Shown here piece after piece: positions 1-7,809 of a stretch of DNA of 34,046 nt. The stretch covers positions 1 through 34,046 of the forward strand of contig CAYYNT010000049.1 in NCBI GenBank assembly GCA_964473155.1, read 5' to 3'. Below the pieces are notes generated by a model. The model made no database searches. It saw nothing but the letters and a program-made list of their open reading frames with translations, and had not been told where the DNA came from. This stretch comes from JAJFUG01 sp964473155. Lineage in GTDB: Bacteria > Gemmatimonadota > Glassbacteria > GWA2-58-10. How positions within the stretch are numbered: the stretch's first letter is position 1; each line of letters starts with the position of its first letter. Both the position numbers and the translations under genes were made by a program.

Positions 1-64
1 TGTTACATTATGTGTCAAATACCGAAATCACCAGGATTCTCCCCGGACAGCTTTGGGATTCAGT

Positions 65-98
65 AAAAAAGCGCAAGCCCCGCGGCCTGCGCTTTTTT
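65..98. terminator. Bidirectional intrinsic terminator
   Basis: A run of six A at 65-70 is followed by a GC-rich hairpin whose outer arms are GCGCA and TGCGC, then six T at 93-98. The symmetric A-run/hairpin/T-run can act on both strands. It lies beyond the terminator next to ricT and may serve an unseen gene to the left as well as backing up the ricT terminator. Confidence 0.75.
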
Positions 99-110
99 CA
101 CCCCTGAAAC

Positions 111-136
111 AAAAAAGGCGGCCCGGTTTGGCCGCC
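111..136 (-). terminator. Intrinsic terminator of the surA-to-ricT operon
   Basis: On the minus strand the arms GGCGGCC and GGCCGCC enclose a six-base loop and are followed directly by six T. The hairpin sits 17 bases beyond the ricT stop codon, which is the expected place for the end of the seven-gene transcript. Confidence 0.8.
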
Positions 137-153
137 CTGGAACAATCCGGCGC

Positions 154-1077
154 TTACAACTCTTCACGTTCGTCGAGGTTATCGAGATCCGGCTCCTGTT
201 CCGCGGCCTCATCCGGCGGCGGTTGCGGACGCCCGCCGTTCTGGCCCTGACGGCAGCCGCACTCCATGTAAGAGCGGTTGAACTCCGACAGCGGCATCTT
301 GCGGCGCAAGCCCTCGGCGTTGCGCACCTCGACTGTTTCGTTGAATATGTCCACTCCGGAGATGCGCTCCCGGGCGCCCCGGTTGTTCTCGTAGTCCTTG
401 CCCTCGCGCGGGAACTTCCTGCACTGGCTCTTATAGAAATCGCGCTCGAACATCAGGCAGCACATCAGGCGGCCGCAGATGCCGCTGATCTGGGCCGGGT
501 TGAGCGGCAGACGCTGTTCCTTGGCCGCGCGGAGGGTCACCGGTTCAAAATCGCCGAGAAACGTTGTGCAGCAAAGACGGTAGCCGCAGCGGCCGCAGCC
601 CCCCAGACGGCGAGCCTCATCGCGCACGCCGATCTGTTTCAGCTCGATGCGGGTCTTGAAGATCGAGGCCAGGTCCTTGACCAGCTGGCGGAAATCGACC
701 CTTTTCTCGGCAGTGAAATAGAAACTCACCTTGTTCCCGTCAAACTGCCATTCCGCATCCACCAGCTTCATGTTAAGGCCGTGCTCTTCCACCTTGCGGT
801 GGCATACCTGCAGAGCCTCCATCTCACGGTACGTGATCGACTCCAGGCGGTTGATCTCATCCTGTGAGGCCTTGCGGCGCACCTCGCCGAACTCACCACC
901 TTTCCTGCTATCGGTCTTCTTGCGGTCCGGGGTGACATTGCGCTGCACCGCGCGGCCCATGTCCTCGCCCCGGTCCACCTCCACGATCAGATAATCGCCC
1001 AGCTCGAACTGTATGTCGCCCCGGTTGATAAAATACTCCCGGCGCTCACCCTTAAACTGCACTTCTATCATTTCCAT
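154..1077 (-). CDS. ricT: PSP1-domain protein, RicT (YaaT) family
   Basis: This 307-residue protein carries the PSP1 core and the two cysteine clusters typical of RicT: Cys161, Cys164, Cys169, Cys170 and then Cys201, Cys206, Cys207. In Bacillus, RicT acts with RicA and RicF in a complex that binds iron-sulfur clusters and promotes RNase Y-dependent mRNA maturation. The role here is inferred from the family, and no ricA or ricF is visible in the window. The last 40 or so residues are rich in Pro, Glu and Asp and look like a disordered tail. The ATG is preceded by GGAG. The start overlaps the end of holB by 26 bases, so the two are translationally coupled, and holB next to ricT is also a conserved pair in Firmicutes. 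It is the last gene of the operon and is followed by a terminator. Confidence 0.9.
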   Translation of the reverse strand: MEMIEVQFKGERREYFINRGDIQFELGDYLIVEVDRGEDMGRAVQRNVTPDRKKTDSRKGGEFGEVRRKASQDEINRLESITYREMEALQVCHRKVEEHGLNMKLVDAEWQFDGNKVSFYFTAEKRVDFRQLVKDLASIFKTRIELKQIGVRDEARRLGGCGRCGYRLCCTTFLGDFEPVTLRAAKEQRLPLNPAQISGICGRLMCCLMFERDFYKSQCRKFPREGKDYENNRGARERISGVDIFNETVEVRNAEGLRRKMPLSEFNRSYMECGCRQGQNGGRPQPPPDEAAEQEPDLDNLDEREEL

Positions 1078-2212
1078 GCTCTATCTCCAAAGCCTTTCGC
1101 ATCCTATTGAGAATCGACCAGCCCAGCAGCCTCAGGTTCACGTTGCGCCCCAGGTCGTCTCCCAGGCCTGTCAGCGTTTCGAGAAGGCCGGCCAGAGAGC
1201 CGGGATCGACAACTTTTCCGGAATAATCACTGAGCGGCTGGTTCATGCCCGCCGGGATCGACGCTGTCCCACCCAGGCGCACCAGCAGAACGTCCCGCAT
1301 CCCCCTGGTCAGACCGGCGGCGAAACGTTCGAAATCACCACGGTTGTACATGGGTCCGGCGCGGTCCTCCACCAGGCCGAACGTTTTTTCCATTCCCGGC
1401 GCCAGCGCGGCCTCGAACGCCCGGCTGACCCATTCCCGCTGACGGTCCAGCGAATCCTGGTCCGCCAGGCGCAGGGCGGCGGTCAGATTGCCATCCGCCA
1501 GGGAGAGCAGCTCGGCCGCGGCCTCCGCCTCCAGACCGAACCGCTCGCACAGCGCACGTGCAGCCGCCGCCTGCCCCGGCCGTCTTATCTTCAGCCGCTG
1601 GCAGCGGCTTATTATTGTGGGCAGCAAGCCCGAGGGCCGTTCCGAGCAGAGGATCAGAAACACCCTCGGACGCGGTTCCTCCAGCAGTTTCAGCAGCGCG
1701 TTGGCCGCCTCGGTGCGCAGTTTTTCCGCGCCGGTTATTATAAATACTTTATTGCGGCCCTCATAGCAACTTTTTTCCGCTTCGGAACGGATGCGCCCCA
1801 CCGCTGGCAGGTGATGCTCGCATTTATCGGAAAACTGAAGGTCCAGCCAGGAGGCCTGGCGTTTCAGCCCGTAGACCTCGGCCAGACGGTCCTCGTCCAG
1901 GCGGCCGGACTTGTAGAACGAACCGGGAACAGGCGGCGTCCAGATTACATCCGGATGCGCCAGCCGCGACACCTTGCGGCAGGAGTCGCACTCTCCGCAG
2001 GCAGCCGTTCGGCCGTCCCCTTTCAGGCAATTCAGCGACGCCGCCAGGTGGAACGCCAGGCTGCTCTTTCCCGCGCCGTCCGGACCATGGAACAGAAGTG
2101 TGCCGCCCAGACGGTCCCCGGTCAGCGCACCCCCGAGCATCGACCATTCAAGGTCCTTGTCCAGCAGTTCGCTCAGCCCGAGTCCTTTAACCTCTTTTAC
2201 CGCTGTGGCCAA
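1052..2212 (-). CDS. holB: DNA polymerase III delta-prime subunit (clamp loader)
   Basis: The product (386 residues) is an AAA+ clamp-loader subunit. It has a P-loop (HGPDGAGKSS) near residue 43, four zinc-module cysteines (LNC, then ACGECDSC), the ITGAEKL and ALLKLLEEP segments, and the ISRC motif that supplies the arginine finger. The delta-prime subunit helps open and load the beta sliding clamp. Not every bacterial delta-prime keeps a working Walker A; this one does, so a DnaX-like role cannot be fully excluded, although length and gene context favour delta-prime. The start is a TTG with GGAGG five bases upstream, and no in-frame ATG lies nearby. The gap from the envC-like stop is 13 bases, and the 3' end overlaps ricT. 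Confidence 0.88.
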   Translation of the reverse strand: MATAVKEVKGLGLSELLDKDLEWSMLGGALTGDRLGGTLLFHGPDGAGKSSLAFHLAASLNCLKGDGRTAACGECDSCRKVSRLAHPDVIWTPPVPGSFYKSGRLDEDRLAEVYGLKRQASWLDLQFSDKCEHHLPAVGRIRSEAEKSCYEGRNKVFIITGAEKLRTEAANALLKLLEEPRPRVFLILCSERPSGLLPTIISRCQRLKIRRPGQAAAARALCERFGLEAEAAAELLSLADGNLTAALRLADQDSLDRQREWVSRAFEAALAPGMEKTFGLVEDRAGPMYNRGDFERFAAGLTRGMRDVLLVRLGGTASIPAGMNQPLSDYSGKVVDPGSLAGLLETLTGLGDDLGRNVNLRLLGWSILNRMRKALEIEHGNDRSAV

Positions 2213-2225
2213 AACTACCTCCAGC

Positions 2226-3467
2226 TTACATGCTGCGTTTCAGCCAGGTGCGCGGGTCCACGGCGCGCGCGCCCTCGCGTATCTCGAAATGAAGGAGCGG
2301 CCCCTCGAGCGAGCCGGTGGATCCCACCCGCGCTATCGTCTGACCCTCGGTCACCTGCGCGCCACCAGTCACCGATACATCGCTCAGGTGTGTATAGAGG
2401 CTGTATACTCCGCCCCCGTGGTCAATCATCACCATTTTACCGTAACTGCGGTACCACTCCACCCGCATCACCGTCCCGCCGCCCACGCTGACCACCCTGT
2501 CCCCTTCATTGGCCCGGATGTCGATCCCGTTGTTGATCACCCGTGTCCGTGTTATCGGATCAGTGTACGGCCCGAACCCGCGCAGAAGGCTGCCCCTGGC
2601 CACCGGCCAGCCCAGGCTGCCCTTGCGGCCCGCCAGGTGGGCCACTTCCGGGGGCAGTATTTTACCCTGCCTGCGCGCCGCCTCGGCCGCCTCGCGCCGC
2701 TTGCGCTCCCATTCGGCGATCATGTCGCGGAAACGCTCGGCCTCGGCCTTGCGCTCCTCCAGGGACTTCAGCACCTCGGCCCGCTGAGCCTTCACGTCCT
2801 TGAGCAGCTTCTGCCGCTCGTTCTCCGAGCTTTCAAGCTGACGGCGCTCGCGCTCAAGTTCCTCGCGCCGGGTCAGGCGAAGGGCCAGCTTGCGCTCTCC
2901 GGCTTTCTTGTACTGGCTGTAACTCGTGCGCAGGCCGCCGACCTCGCGCACCAGGCGCTTGTCCTGGGCCGCAATCAGGGTAAGATATTTGTAGCGCCGC
3001 AGGAGATCGGTGAATGAATGGCTGCCGAATACGATGGCCAGTGAATGAAGGCGGCCGCGCTTGTAGATTCCTCGCAGACGGCGGTTCAGGATGGATTTCT
3101 TCTGGGAAAGCTGACGGCCGCACTTTTCGAGCTGACGGTTGAGAAAGCTGATCTCATTGCTCAGTTCCGTGATCTCTCCGTTCAGCGCGGAAAGAGTGTT
3201 GCGGGAGCGGTCGATCCGCAACTCGATATCGCGTATCTGCCTCAGGACGCTCTGTTCCTGCTTCTCCAGGCCTTTCGCCTTAGCGGAATCGGCCTTGATC
3301 TCCTTCTCCAGCTTCTGAAGCTGGTTGCGCGAGCTTTTGATTCTATCCTCGGTCTGCCTGGACGTGACGCTCTGGGCCGGGGCGTACGCGGGATAAGCCA
3401 GCGCTGTCAAAAGGAACAAGGTCCGGGCCAGGGAAATAATATCCGGCTTTATCAGGCGTTTTCTCAT
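2226..3467 (-). CDS. envC: EnvC-like murein hydrolase activator (degenerate M23 domain)
   Basis: The product of 413 residues has an N-terminal signal peptide (hydrophobic stretch ending near AYAPAQS), a long charged coiled coil over roughly residues 30-270, and a C-terminal LytM/M23 domain. Two catalytic positions are altered: the HxGxD motif reads NNGID, and the HxH motif reads LLH. The Asp, the YTHL histidine and the last histidine remain. Loss of zinc ligands is the hallmark of EnvC-type factors, which activate amidases and do not cut peptidoglycan themselves. The gene follows ftsE and ftsX directly, and FtsEX recruits and controls EnvC at the division site. I chose the ATG at 3467; the reading frame stays open to 3875, but that part lies inside ftsX and does not look like protein. 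Confidence 0.88.
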   Translation of the reverse strand: MRKRLIKPDIISLARTLFLLTALAYPAYAPAQSVTSRQTEDRIKSSRNQLQKLEKEIKADSAKAKGLEKQEQSVLRQIRDIELRIDRSRNTLSALNGEITELSNEISFLNRQLEKCGRQLSQKKSILNRRLRGIYKRGRLHSLAIVFGSHSFTDLLRRYKYLTLIAAQDKRLVREVGGLRTSYSQYKKAGERKLALRLTRREELERERRQLESSENERQKLLKDVKAQRAEVLKSLEERKAEAERFRDMIAEWERKRREAAEAARRQGKILPPEVAHLAGRKGSLGWPVARGSLLRGFGPYTDPITRTRVINNGIDIRANEGDRVVSVGGGTVMRVEWYRSYGKMVMIDHGGGVYSLYTHLSDVSVTGGAQVTEGQTIARVGSTGSLEGPLLHFEIREGARAVDPRTWLKRSM

Positions 3468-3481
3468 CTTGCGCCCCGCAG

Positions 3482-4339
3482 TCAGATCCGCCTGAGATAA
3501 CGGCTCAGCGAAATCCAGCTCCCCAGCAGCCCCATCAATGCGCCGGCCGCGATTGTGTAAAAATGGTATTCGGCCGGAAACGGGGCCAGGTGGTAAACCT
3601 TCCGGTTGAACAACTCGATAATCAGCACCACCAGTCCAGAGGCCACAAGTCCCCCGAGCGCCCCTTTCAGGAATCCCTCCAGCAGGAAAGAACGCCGGAT
3701 GTAGCCGTTGGTCGCGCCGACTATCTTCATGATGATAATCTCTTTCTGACGGCTGAAGATTGCGATCTTTATCGCACTGGCGATCAACACCACCGCCACC
3801 AGCGACAGCAGCGCGAAACCGACCATGCCCACCGTGCTGGCCACATCGTGTATCACCTCCATCCGCTGCAGCCATTCCCGCCCGTAGTCCACCTCCTCGA
3901 CAAACGGGTAAGCCGCGGCCAGGTCGGCCACCTGGCGCACACTCAGTGTGTCGCGCCGTCCGGGCTGCATGGAGATCGAGAGCGAGGCCGGCACCGGGTT
4001 GCCCTCCAGGTCCTGCAGCAGTTCGCTGTCCTCGCCCAGGTCCTGGCGGAACCTTTCCAGCGCCTCGTCCTTGCTTACATACTCCACTCTGGCCACGCCC
4101 TCGACCCGGCTGAGGTCTTCCACCGCCAGTCCGATCTTGGCCCGGTCGGCGTCATCCCGCAGGTACACCACTATCTCCACCTTGTCCTCCATCACCCGGA
4201 TGAGAGCGCTCAGATTGATGAGCACTATCCCCAGGCAGTCCAGGACAAGCAGGCTGAATGCGGTGGAAATGACCGCGAAAGCGGTCATCACGCGGGCGCG
4301 GGTGAATCCCAGCAGGGCCTCTCGAAGGGCGCGGAGCAT
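3482..4339 (-). CDS. ftsX: Cell division permease-like protein FtsX
   Basis: This 285-residue membrane protein has the FtsX layout: a first transmembrane segment at about residues 20-42, a periplasmic loop of about 115 residues, then three more membrane segments in the FtsX/MacB-type permease domain, including the conserved IAIFSRQKEIIIMKIVGAT stretch. FtsX pairs with the ATPase FtsE; ATP hydrolysis is passed through the periplasmic loop to EnvC-type activators. The start chosen is the ATG giving MLRALREALL, which matches the usual short cytoplasmic N-terminus. The open frame runs 96 bases further upstream, but that part overlaps the end of ftsE. It lies 28 bases after ftsE and 14 bases before the envC-like gene. 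Confidence 0.92.
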   Translation of the reverse strand: MLRALREALLGFTRARVMTAFAVISTAFSLLVLDCLGIVLINLSALIRVMEDKVEIVVYLRDDADRAKIGLAVEDLSRVEGVARVEYVSKDEALERFRQDLGEDSELLQDLEGNPVPASLSISMQPGRRDTLSVRQVADLAAAYPFVEEVDYGREWLQRMEVIHDVASTVGMVGFALLSLVAVVLIASAIKIAIFSRQKEIIIMKIVGATNGYIRRSFLLEGFLKGALGGLVASGLVVLIIELFNRKVYHLAPFPAEYHFYTIAAGALMGLLGSWISLSRYLRRI

Positions 4340-4367
4340 AGGGACGTTTTCCCAGCGGATGAAAGAG

Positions 4368-5066
4368 TTAAAGGCCGATCGAGCCGGGCATGAAATCGCC
4401 CACCAGACCGTCATAAACCAGCCGTCCGCCTGCAATGTGCAGACGGCGGAAATGCTCGCGGCCCCGCAGCAGATCGTAGTCGTGCGTGGCGATCAGGACC
4501 GCGGTCCCCAGGGTGTTTATGTCGATCAGAAGCCGCATGATCTCTTCGCTGATATGCGGATCGAGGTTGCCGGTCGGCTCATCGGCCAACAGCACGAACG
4601 GCTCGCCGACAAGCGCCCGGGCAATGCCGACCCGCTGCTGCTCCCCGCCCGAAAGCTCGCGCGGAAAGCAGTCCGCCTTGCCGCTCAGTCCGAGCTGGGC
4701 CAGTACTTTCGCCACCCGCTGACGTATAAACGAGCGCGCCGCCCCGGTGACCTCCAGGGCATAAGCCACGTTCTCGGCCGCAGTGCGGTTTTCGAGCAGG
4801 CAGAAATCCTGGAACACGACCCCTAACTTGCGGCGGAGAAAAGGGGCCTGACTGCGGCGGAGCGTCGAGGAGCTGAAACCTGCCACCTGCACCTCGCCGT
4901 CATCCGGGCGCAGATCATGATAGATCAGGCGCAGCAGCGTGCTTTTGCCGCTTCCGCTGGGGCCGGTAAGGAAAACAAACTCCCCCTTGCCGACATGGAA
5001 ATTGACGTTTTCGAGGACCCGTCCTCTGCGGCGGTAGCTTGCCGACACATCCGTGAAAGTGATCAT
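4368..5066 (-). CDS. ftsE: Cell division ATP-binding protein FtsE
   Basis: The protein (232 residues, the normal FtsE length) is an ABC ATPase with Walker A (GPSGSGKST), Q-loop (VFQDFCLL), signature (LSGGEQQR), Walker B with D-loop (VLLADEPTGNLD) and H-loop (ATHD). FtsE drives FtsX conformational changes that control septal peptidoglycan hydrolysis. The ATG giving MITFTDVSASY overlaps the pdxA stop codon in an ATGA arrangement, and a GAGGA sequence lies just upstream inside pdxA, so translation is probably coupled. The frame is open for another 387 bases upstream, but that is the reverse frame of pdxA with arginine- and glycine-rich noise. Confidence 0.95.
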   Translation of the reverse strand: MITFTDVSASYRRRGRVLENVNFHVGKGEFVFLTGPSGSGKSTLLRLIYHDLRPDDGEVQVAGFSSSTLRRSQAPFLRRKLGVVFQDFCLLENRTAAENVAYALEVTGAARSFIRQRVAKVLAQLGLSGKADCFPRELSGGEQQRVGIARALVGEPFVLLADEPTGNLDPHISEEIMRLLIDINTLGTAVLIATHDYDLLRGREHFRRLHIAGGRLVYDGLVGDFMPGSIGL

Positions 5067-6136
5067 TCCTCGCTCCGCGACGCCCGCCTGCGGCCCAGAA
5101 CAGCGGCCAGGCGCAGGGCCTCCTGCATGCTCCCGCTGTCCGCCACGCCACGCCCGGCTATGTCCAGCGCGACGCCGTGGTCCGGAGAGGTGCGGACAAA
5201 AGGCAGGCCGAGGGTGATATTCACTCCCCGGCCGAAAGAATGCATCTTTATCGCGATCATGGCCTGATCGTGGTACATGGCCAGCACGGCGTCGAACTCC
5301 CCCCGCGCGGCCCGCACGAAAACCGTATCCGCGGGGAACGGCCCGGCCACGTTCAGACCGTCCTGTCGCGCCTTCGCGGCAGCCGGGATAGTGATCCGCA
5401 AGTCCTCGTCTCCGGCCACGCCTCCGTCCCCCAGGTGCGGGTTCAGCCCGCACAGCGCTATCCTGGGGCTGTCAATGCCGAACAGCCCGCGCAGCGCCCT
5501 GTCGATTATGCGGCACTGCGAGAGGATCAGCTTCCCGTTCACAGCGCCCGGCACCCGCGCCAGAGCGATATGCGTCGTGGCCGGGACTACGCGCAACCCG
5601 CCCCCGGCTAACATCATCGAGACTTCCACGTCCCCGGCCAGGTGCGCCAACAGCTCGGTGTGTCCGGGAAAATGGTAACCGCCCGCATTGAGCGCGGCCT
5701 TGTCCAACGGCGCGGTGGCCAGGGCCCGCGCCCGCCCCTCCAGCGCCAGCCGCGCCGCGGCCTCCACGGCCCGTCCGGCCCAGGCCCCGCAAAGCGCCGG
5801 GTGTTCAAGAAGGAACGCCCGCCACTCCTTTTCCGGAGACCCTTCCCGGGGCAGTTCTCCCGGCGCGGCCACCTCCAGCGTGGTTCCGATCAGGGCCGCC
5901 ACCGCCTCGGGCACACGACCCTCCGGCCACAGCATGGCGGATGTTCGCTCCAGGACCTGGCGGCAGCCCACGGCAAGAGGACGGAAAAGGTTTTCGCCGG
6001 AAAGGGCTTCCATCCCCCTGAGCAGCACCTCCGGGCCGATCCCGCGGGCATCACCCATAGTCAGGGCCAGCACCGGCGGTCTGCCGTCAACTTCCTGGCT
6101 GGAAACGGTGCTCAGAACTCCTCCTCTGGCAGCCAT
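5063..6136 (-). CDS. pdxA: 4-hydroxythreonine-4-phosphate dehydrogenase
   Basis: PdxA oxidises 4-phosphohydroxy-L-threonine in the DXP-dependent pyridoxal phosphate pathway. The 357-residue protein shows the family motifs in order: TMGDARGIGPEV near residue 26, GHTE with metal ligand His159, TTHIALARVP, CGLNPHLGDGG, MYHDQ with metal ligand His289, and VNITLGLPFVRTSPDHG. In CGLNPHLGDGG the usual Glu of HAGE is Asp, a conservative change. I could not place the middle metal ligand with confidence. About 18 residues precede the normal N-terminus, so translation may begin at an internal codon; the annotated ATG overlaps the surA-like gene by 25 bases and has only a weak ribosome site. Nothing else of the B6 pathway is nearby. 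Confidence 0.93.
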   Translation of the reverse strand: MAARGGVLSTVSSQEVDGRPPVLALTMGDARGIGPEVLLRGMEALSGENLFRPLAVGCRQVLERTSAMLWPEGRVPEAVAALIGTTLEVAAPGELPREGSPEKEWRAFLLEHPALCGAWAGRAVEAAARLALEGRARALATAPLDKAALNAGGYHFPGHTELLAHLAGDVEVSMMLAGGGLRVVPATTHIALARVPGAVNGKLILSQCRIIDRALRGLFGIDSPRIALCGLNPHLGDGGVAGDEDLRITIPAAAKARQDGLNVAGPFPADTVFVRAARGEFDAVLAMYHDQAMIAIKMHSFGRGVNITLGLPFVRTSPDHGVALDIAGRGVADSGSMQEALRLAAVLGRRRASRSEE

Positions 6137-7500
6137 TTCTTGAGGCGTATATCCACGTAGGTCTTCTCGCGCATCTTGTCCACGTACGCCTCGAGCATCT
6201 TCTGCTGCTGGATGCGCTCGATAAGCTGATCGCGGATTTCCTCAAAAGCCAGGGGAGCGGCCGGTCTGCGCTCCATCTCCAGCACCAGCAGGTACCCGTC
6301 CGGCCTGGACTCGACCACCTCGGAAATACGCTGCGCGCTGTCCGGCAGGGCGGTCATCGTGCCGCTAAGCGCCATGCGGTCCGCCTGGCGAAGCTGGCTC
6401 AGCTCCACCATGGGCGGGTTCTCGCGCAGGTTTTCGGCATCCTCGCCGAACTCCCTGGCCAGAGTATAGAAACTCTCGCCCGCCAGCACCCGGCCGCGGA
6501 TATTCTCCGCCAGCTCGCGGGCACGCTCCCAGTCCACCTCGCGCACCTCGGTGCGGGCCAGGACATGCCGGGCGCGCACCTCTTTCTGCCGGCGCGCCTC
6601 AACCCGGATCAGGTGCCAGCCGAACTTGGACTTCACAATCCGCACCTCGCCGACTTTCATCTCGAAAGCGGCATTCTCGAATTCCTTGACCATTTCGCCC
6701 TTGGAGAAATAACCCAGGTCGCCGCCGCGCGAGGCAGCGGTGGGGTCATCCGAAAATTTCTCGGCCAGCCAGCCGAAATCCGTGCCATTTTTGTACATCG
6801 AATAGATGGAGTCGATCCTGGTCCTGGCGCTGTCCAGGACTTCCTGGCCGGGCTTGGGCGCGATCATCATCTGCATGATCCTGATCTCTTCCGGCCGCAT
6901 GGCCTGCTGCGGCTGGGCGTCGAACAACTGCCGGGCCTCCTCCTCGGTCACCTTGACCCGCGGGATGTCATGGCTGCGGTCACGCAGGAAAGTCTGTCCC
7001 ATCAGCTTCTCGCGCTGCATCTCGCGGTAGATTTCCTTCAACCCGACCAGGGTCATGCCTGACTCCGCCAGGTTCCGCTGGAATTCCGCCTCGCTCCCGA
7101 ACTGCCCGCGCATCTCGTTGAGCTGGTTCTCCACCACCTGGTTCAGCTCTTCCTCCGAAATCTCCACCTTGGCTTCCTTGGCCTGGTGCAGCAGCACCTT
7201 TTCCGCCACCGCCCCGTTCATCACCTGCTCGAAAATCTGCTGCATGGCGGCGCTGTCGCGCAGCGAGATACGGTTCTGCTGGGCAATCCTGTATATTTCC
7301 GTTTTTATTTCATTGGACAGTATTATTTCACCGCCCACCACGGCGGCTATGTCATCCACGATATAGCGGGTGACTCCGGTTGACTGCTCAGCGGGCATTT
7401 CCCGCGTGCTATCGGCCTGGAAAGGATTATTCTCCTGCTCCTGTGCTGACAGGGAGCAGAACGAGAAAGCCAGCAAGGCGGCAAGCAGACATCTTATCAT
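6112..7500 (-). CDS. SurA-like periplasmic peptidyl-prolyl isomerase/chaperone
   Basis: The 462-residue protein has a signal peptide (MIRCLLAALLAFSFCSLSA), a SurA N-terminal chaperone region at about residues 45-170 (VDDIAAVVGGEIILSNE), a complete parvulin rotamase domain at about 200-315 (FAEKFSDDPTAASRGGDLGYF-type core, here WLAEKFSDDP, then KFGWHLIRVE), and a degenerate second parvulin-like segment from about 320 (VRARHVLA). SurA-type proteins escort outer-membrane beta-barrel proteins across the periplasm, so this supports a diderm envelope. It is the first gene of the operon; the consensus promoter at 7581-7609 lies about 80 bases upstream, and GAGGATGGGG precedes the ATG. The remnant second domain resembles the inactive domain of classical SurA. 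Confidence 0.88.
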   Translation of the reverse strand: MIRCLLAALLAFSFCSLSAQEQENNPFQADSTREMPAEQSTGVTRYIVDDIAAVVGGEIILSNEIKTEIYRIAQQNRISLRDSAAMQQIFEQVMNGAVAEKVLLHQAKEAKVEISEEELNQVVENQLNEMRGQFGSEAEFQRNLAESGMTLVGLKEIYREMQREKLMGQTFLRDRSHDIPRVKVTEEEARQLFDAQPQQAMRPEEIRIMQMMIAPKPGQEVLDSARTRIDSIYSMYKNGTDFGWLAEKFSDDPTAASRGGDLGYFSKGEMVKEFENAAFEMKVGEVRIVKSKFGWHLIRVEARRQKEVRARHVLARTEVREVDWERARELAENIRGRVLAGESFYTLAREFGEDAENLRENPPMVELSQLRQADRMALSGTMTALPDSAQRISEVVESRPDGYLLVLEMERRPAAPLAFEEIRDQLIERIQQQKMLEAYVDKMREKTYVDIRLKKWLPEEEF

Positions 7501-7580
7501 CGGTCACCCCATCCTCTGAGAGTATTCACGGCACCGTCACAGGCGCAATCCACCCGGCCCGTCCCGGTTTTCGGATAAGA

Positions 7581-7609
7581 AATATAAGCCCGGCTCGCGC
7601 CGGTGTCAA
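7581..7609 (-). promoter_or_regulatory. Sigma70 promoter of the surA-pdxA-ftsEX-envC-holB-ricT operon
   Basis: On the minus strand TTGACA (7604-7609) is separated by exactly 17 bases from TATATT (7581-7586). The predicted transcription start is near 7574, leaving a leader of about 75 bases before the first gene. The spacer holds an inverted repeat, CCGGC and GCCGG around a four-base loop (7590-7603), which may be an operator or chance in GC-rich DNA. Confidence 0.85.
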
Positions 7610-7735
7610 TCGCCCGCGCGGCATATAGAGTTAAAAATCAATGGATTATGGCCTGTAAAAGGCAGGACTCGTGATATATACCCCTTGCGGGGCAATGGGG
7701 TGCGATAATTAAAGGGCGTGAATTGCCAGCGCGGT

Positions 7736-7768
7736 AAAAGAGAGCCCCGGCGCAGAGTGCGCCGGGGC
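7736..7768 (-). terminator. Intrinsic terminator of the blaI-blaR1 pair
   Basis: Perfect 10-bp arms (GCCCCGGCGC and GCGCCGGGGC, 7744-7768) enclose a five-base loop. On the minus strand they are followed by TCTCTTTTA. The hairpin is about 40 bases beyond the blaR1-type stop codon. The stretch between it and the promoter at 7609 (about 125 bases) contains no gene that I can see. Confidence 0.75.
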
Positions 7769-7809
7769 CGGTGGGTGAATGCAAGCCTTAAAAGCTGATT
7801 TCTGTCCGG

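Noticed and set aside
1013..2491. Long plus-strand open frame (492 residues) opposite holB and the envC-like gene
   Set aside because: It is the antisense of genes with clear family motifs, has no ribosome site, and its product is a low-complexity Arg/Ala/Gln-rich sequence.
3468..3875. N-terminal extension of the envC-like frame
   Set aside because: It lies inside ftsX in another frame, is Gly/Arg/Asp-rich noise, and would bury the signal peptide at residue 137.
5067..5453. N-terminal extension of ftsE
   Set aside because: It lies inside pdxA, and FtsE proteins begin directly with the ABC domain as at 5066.
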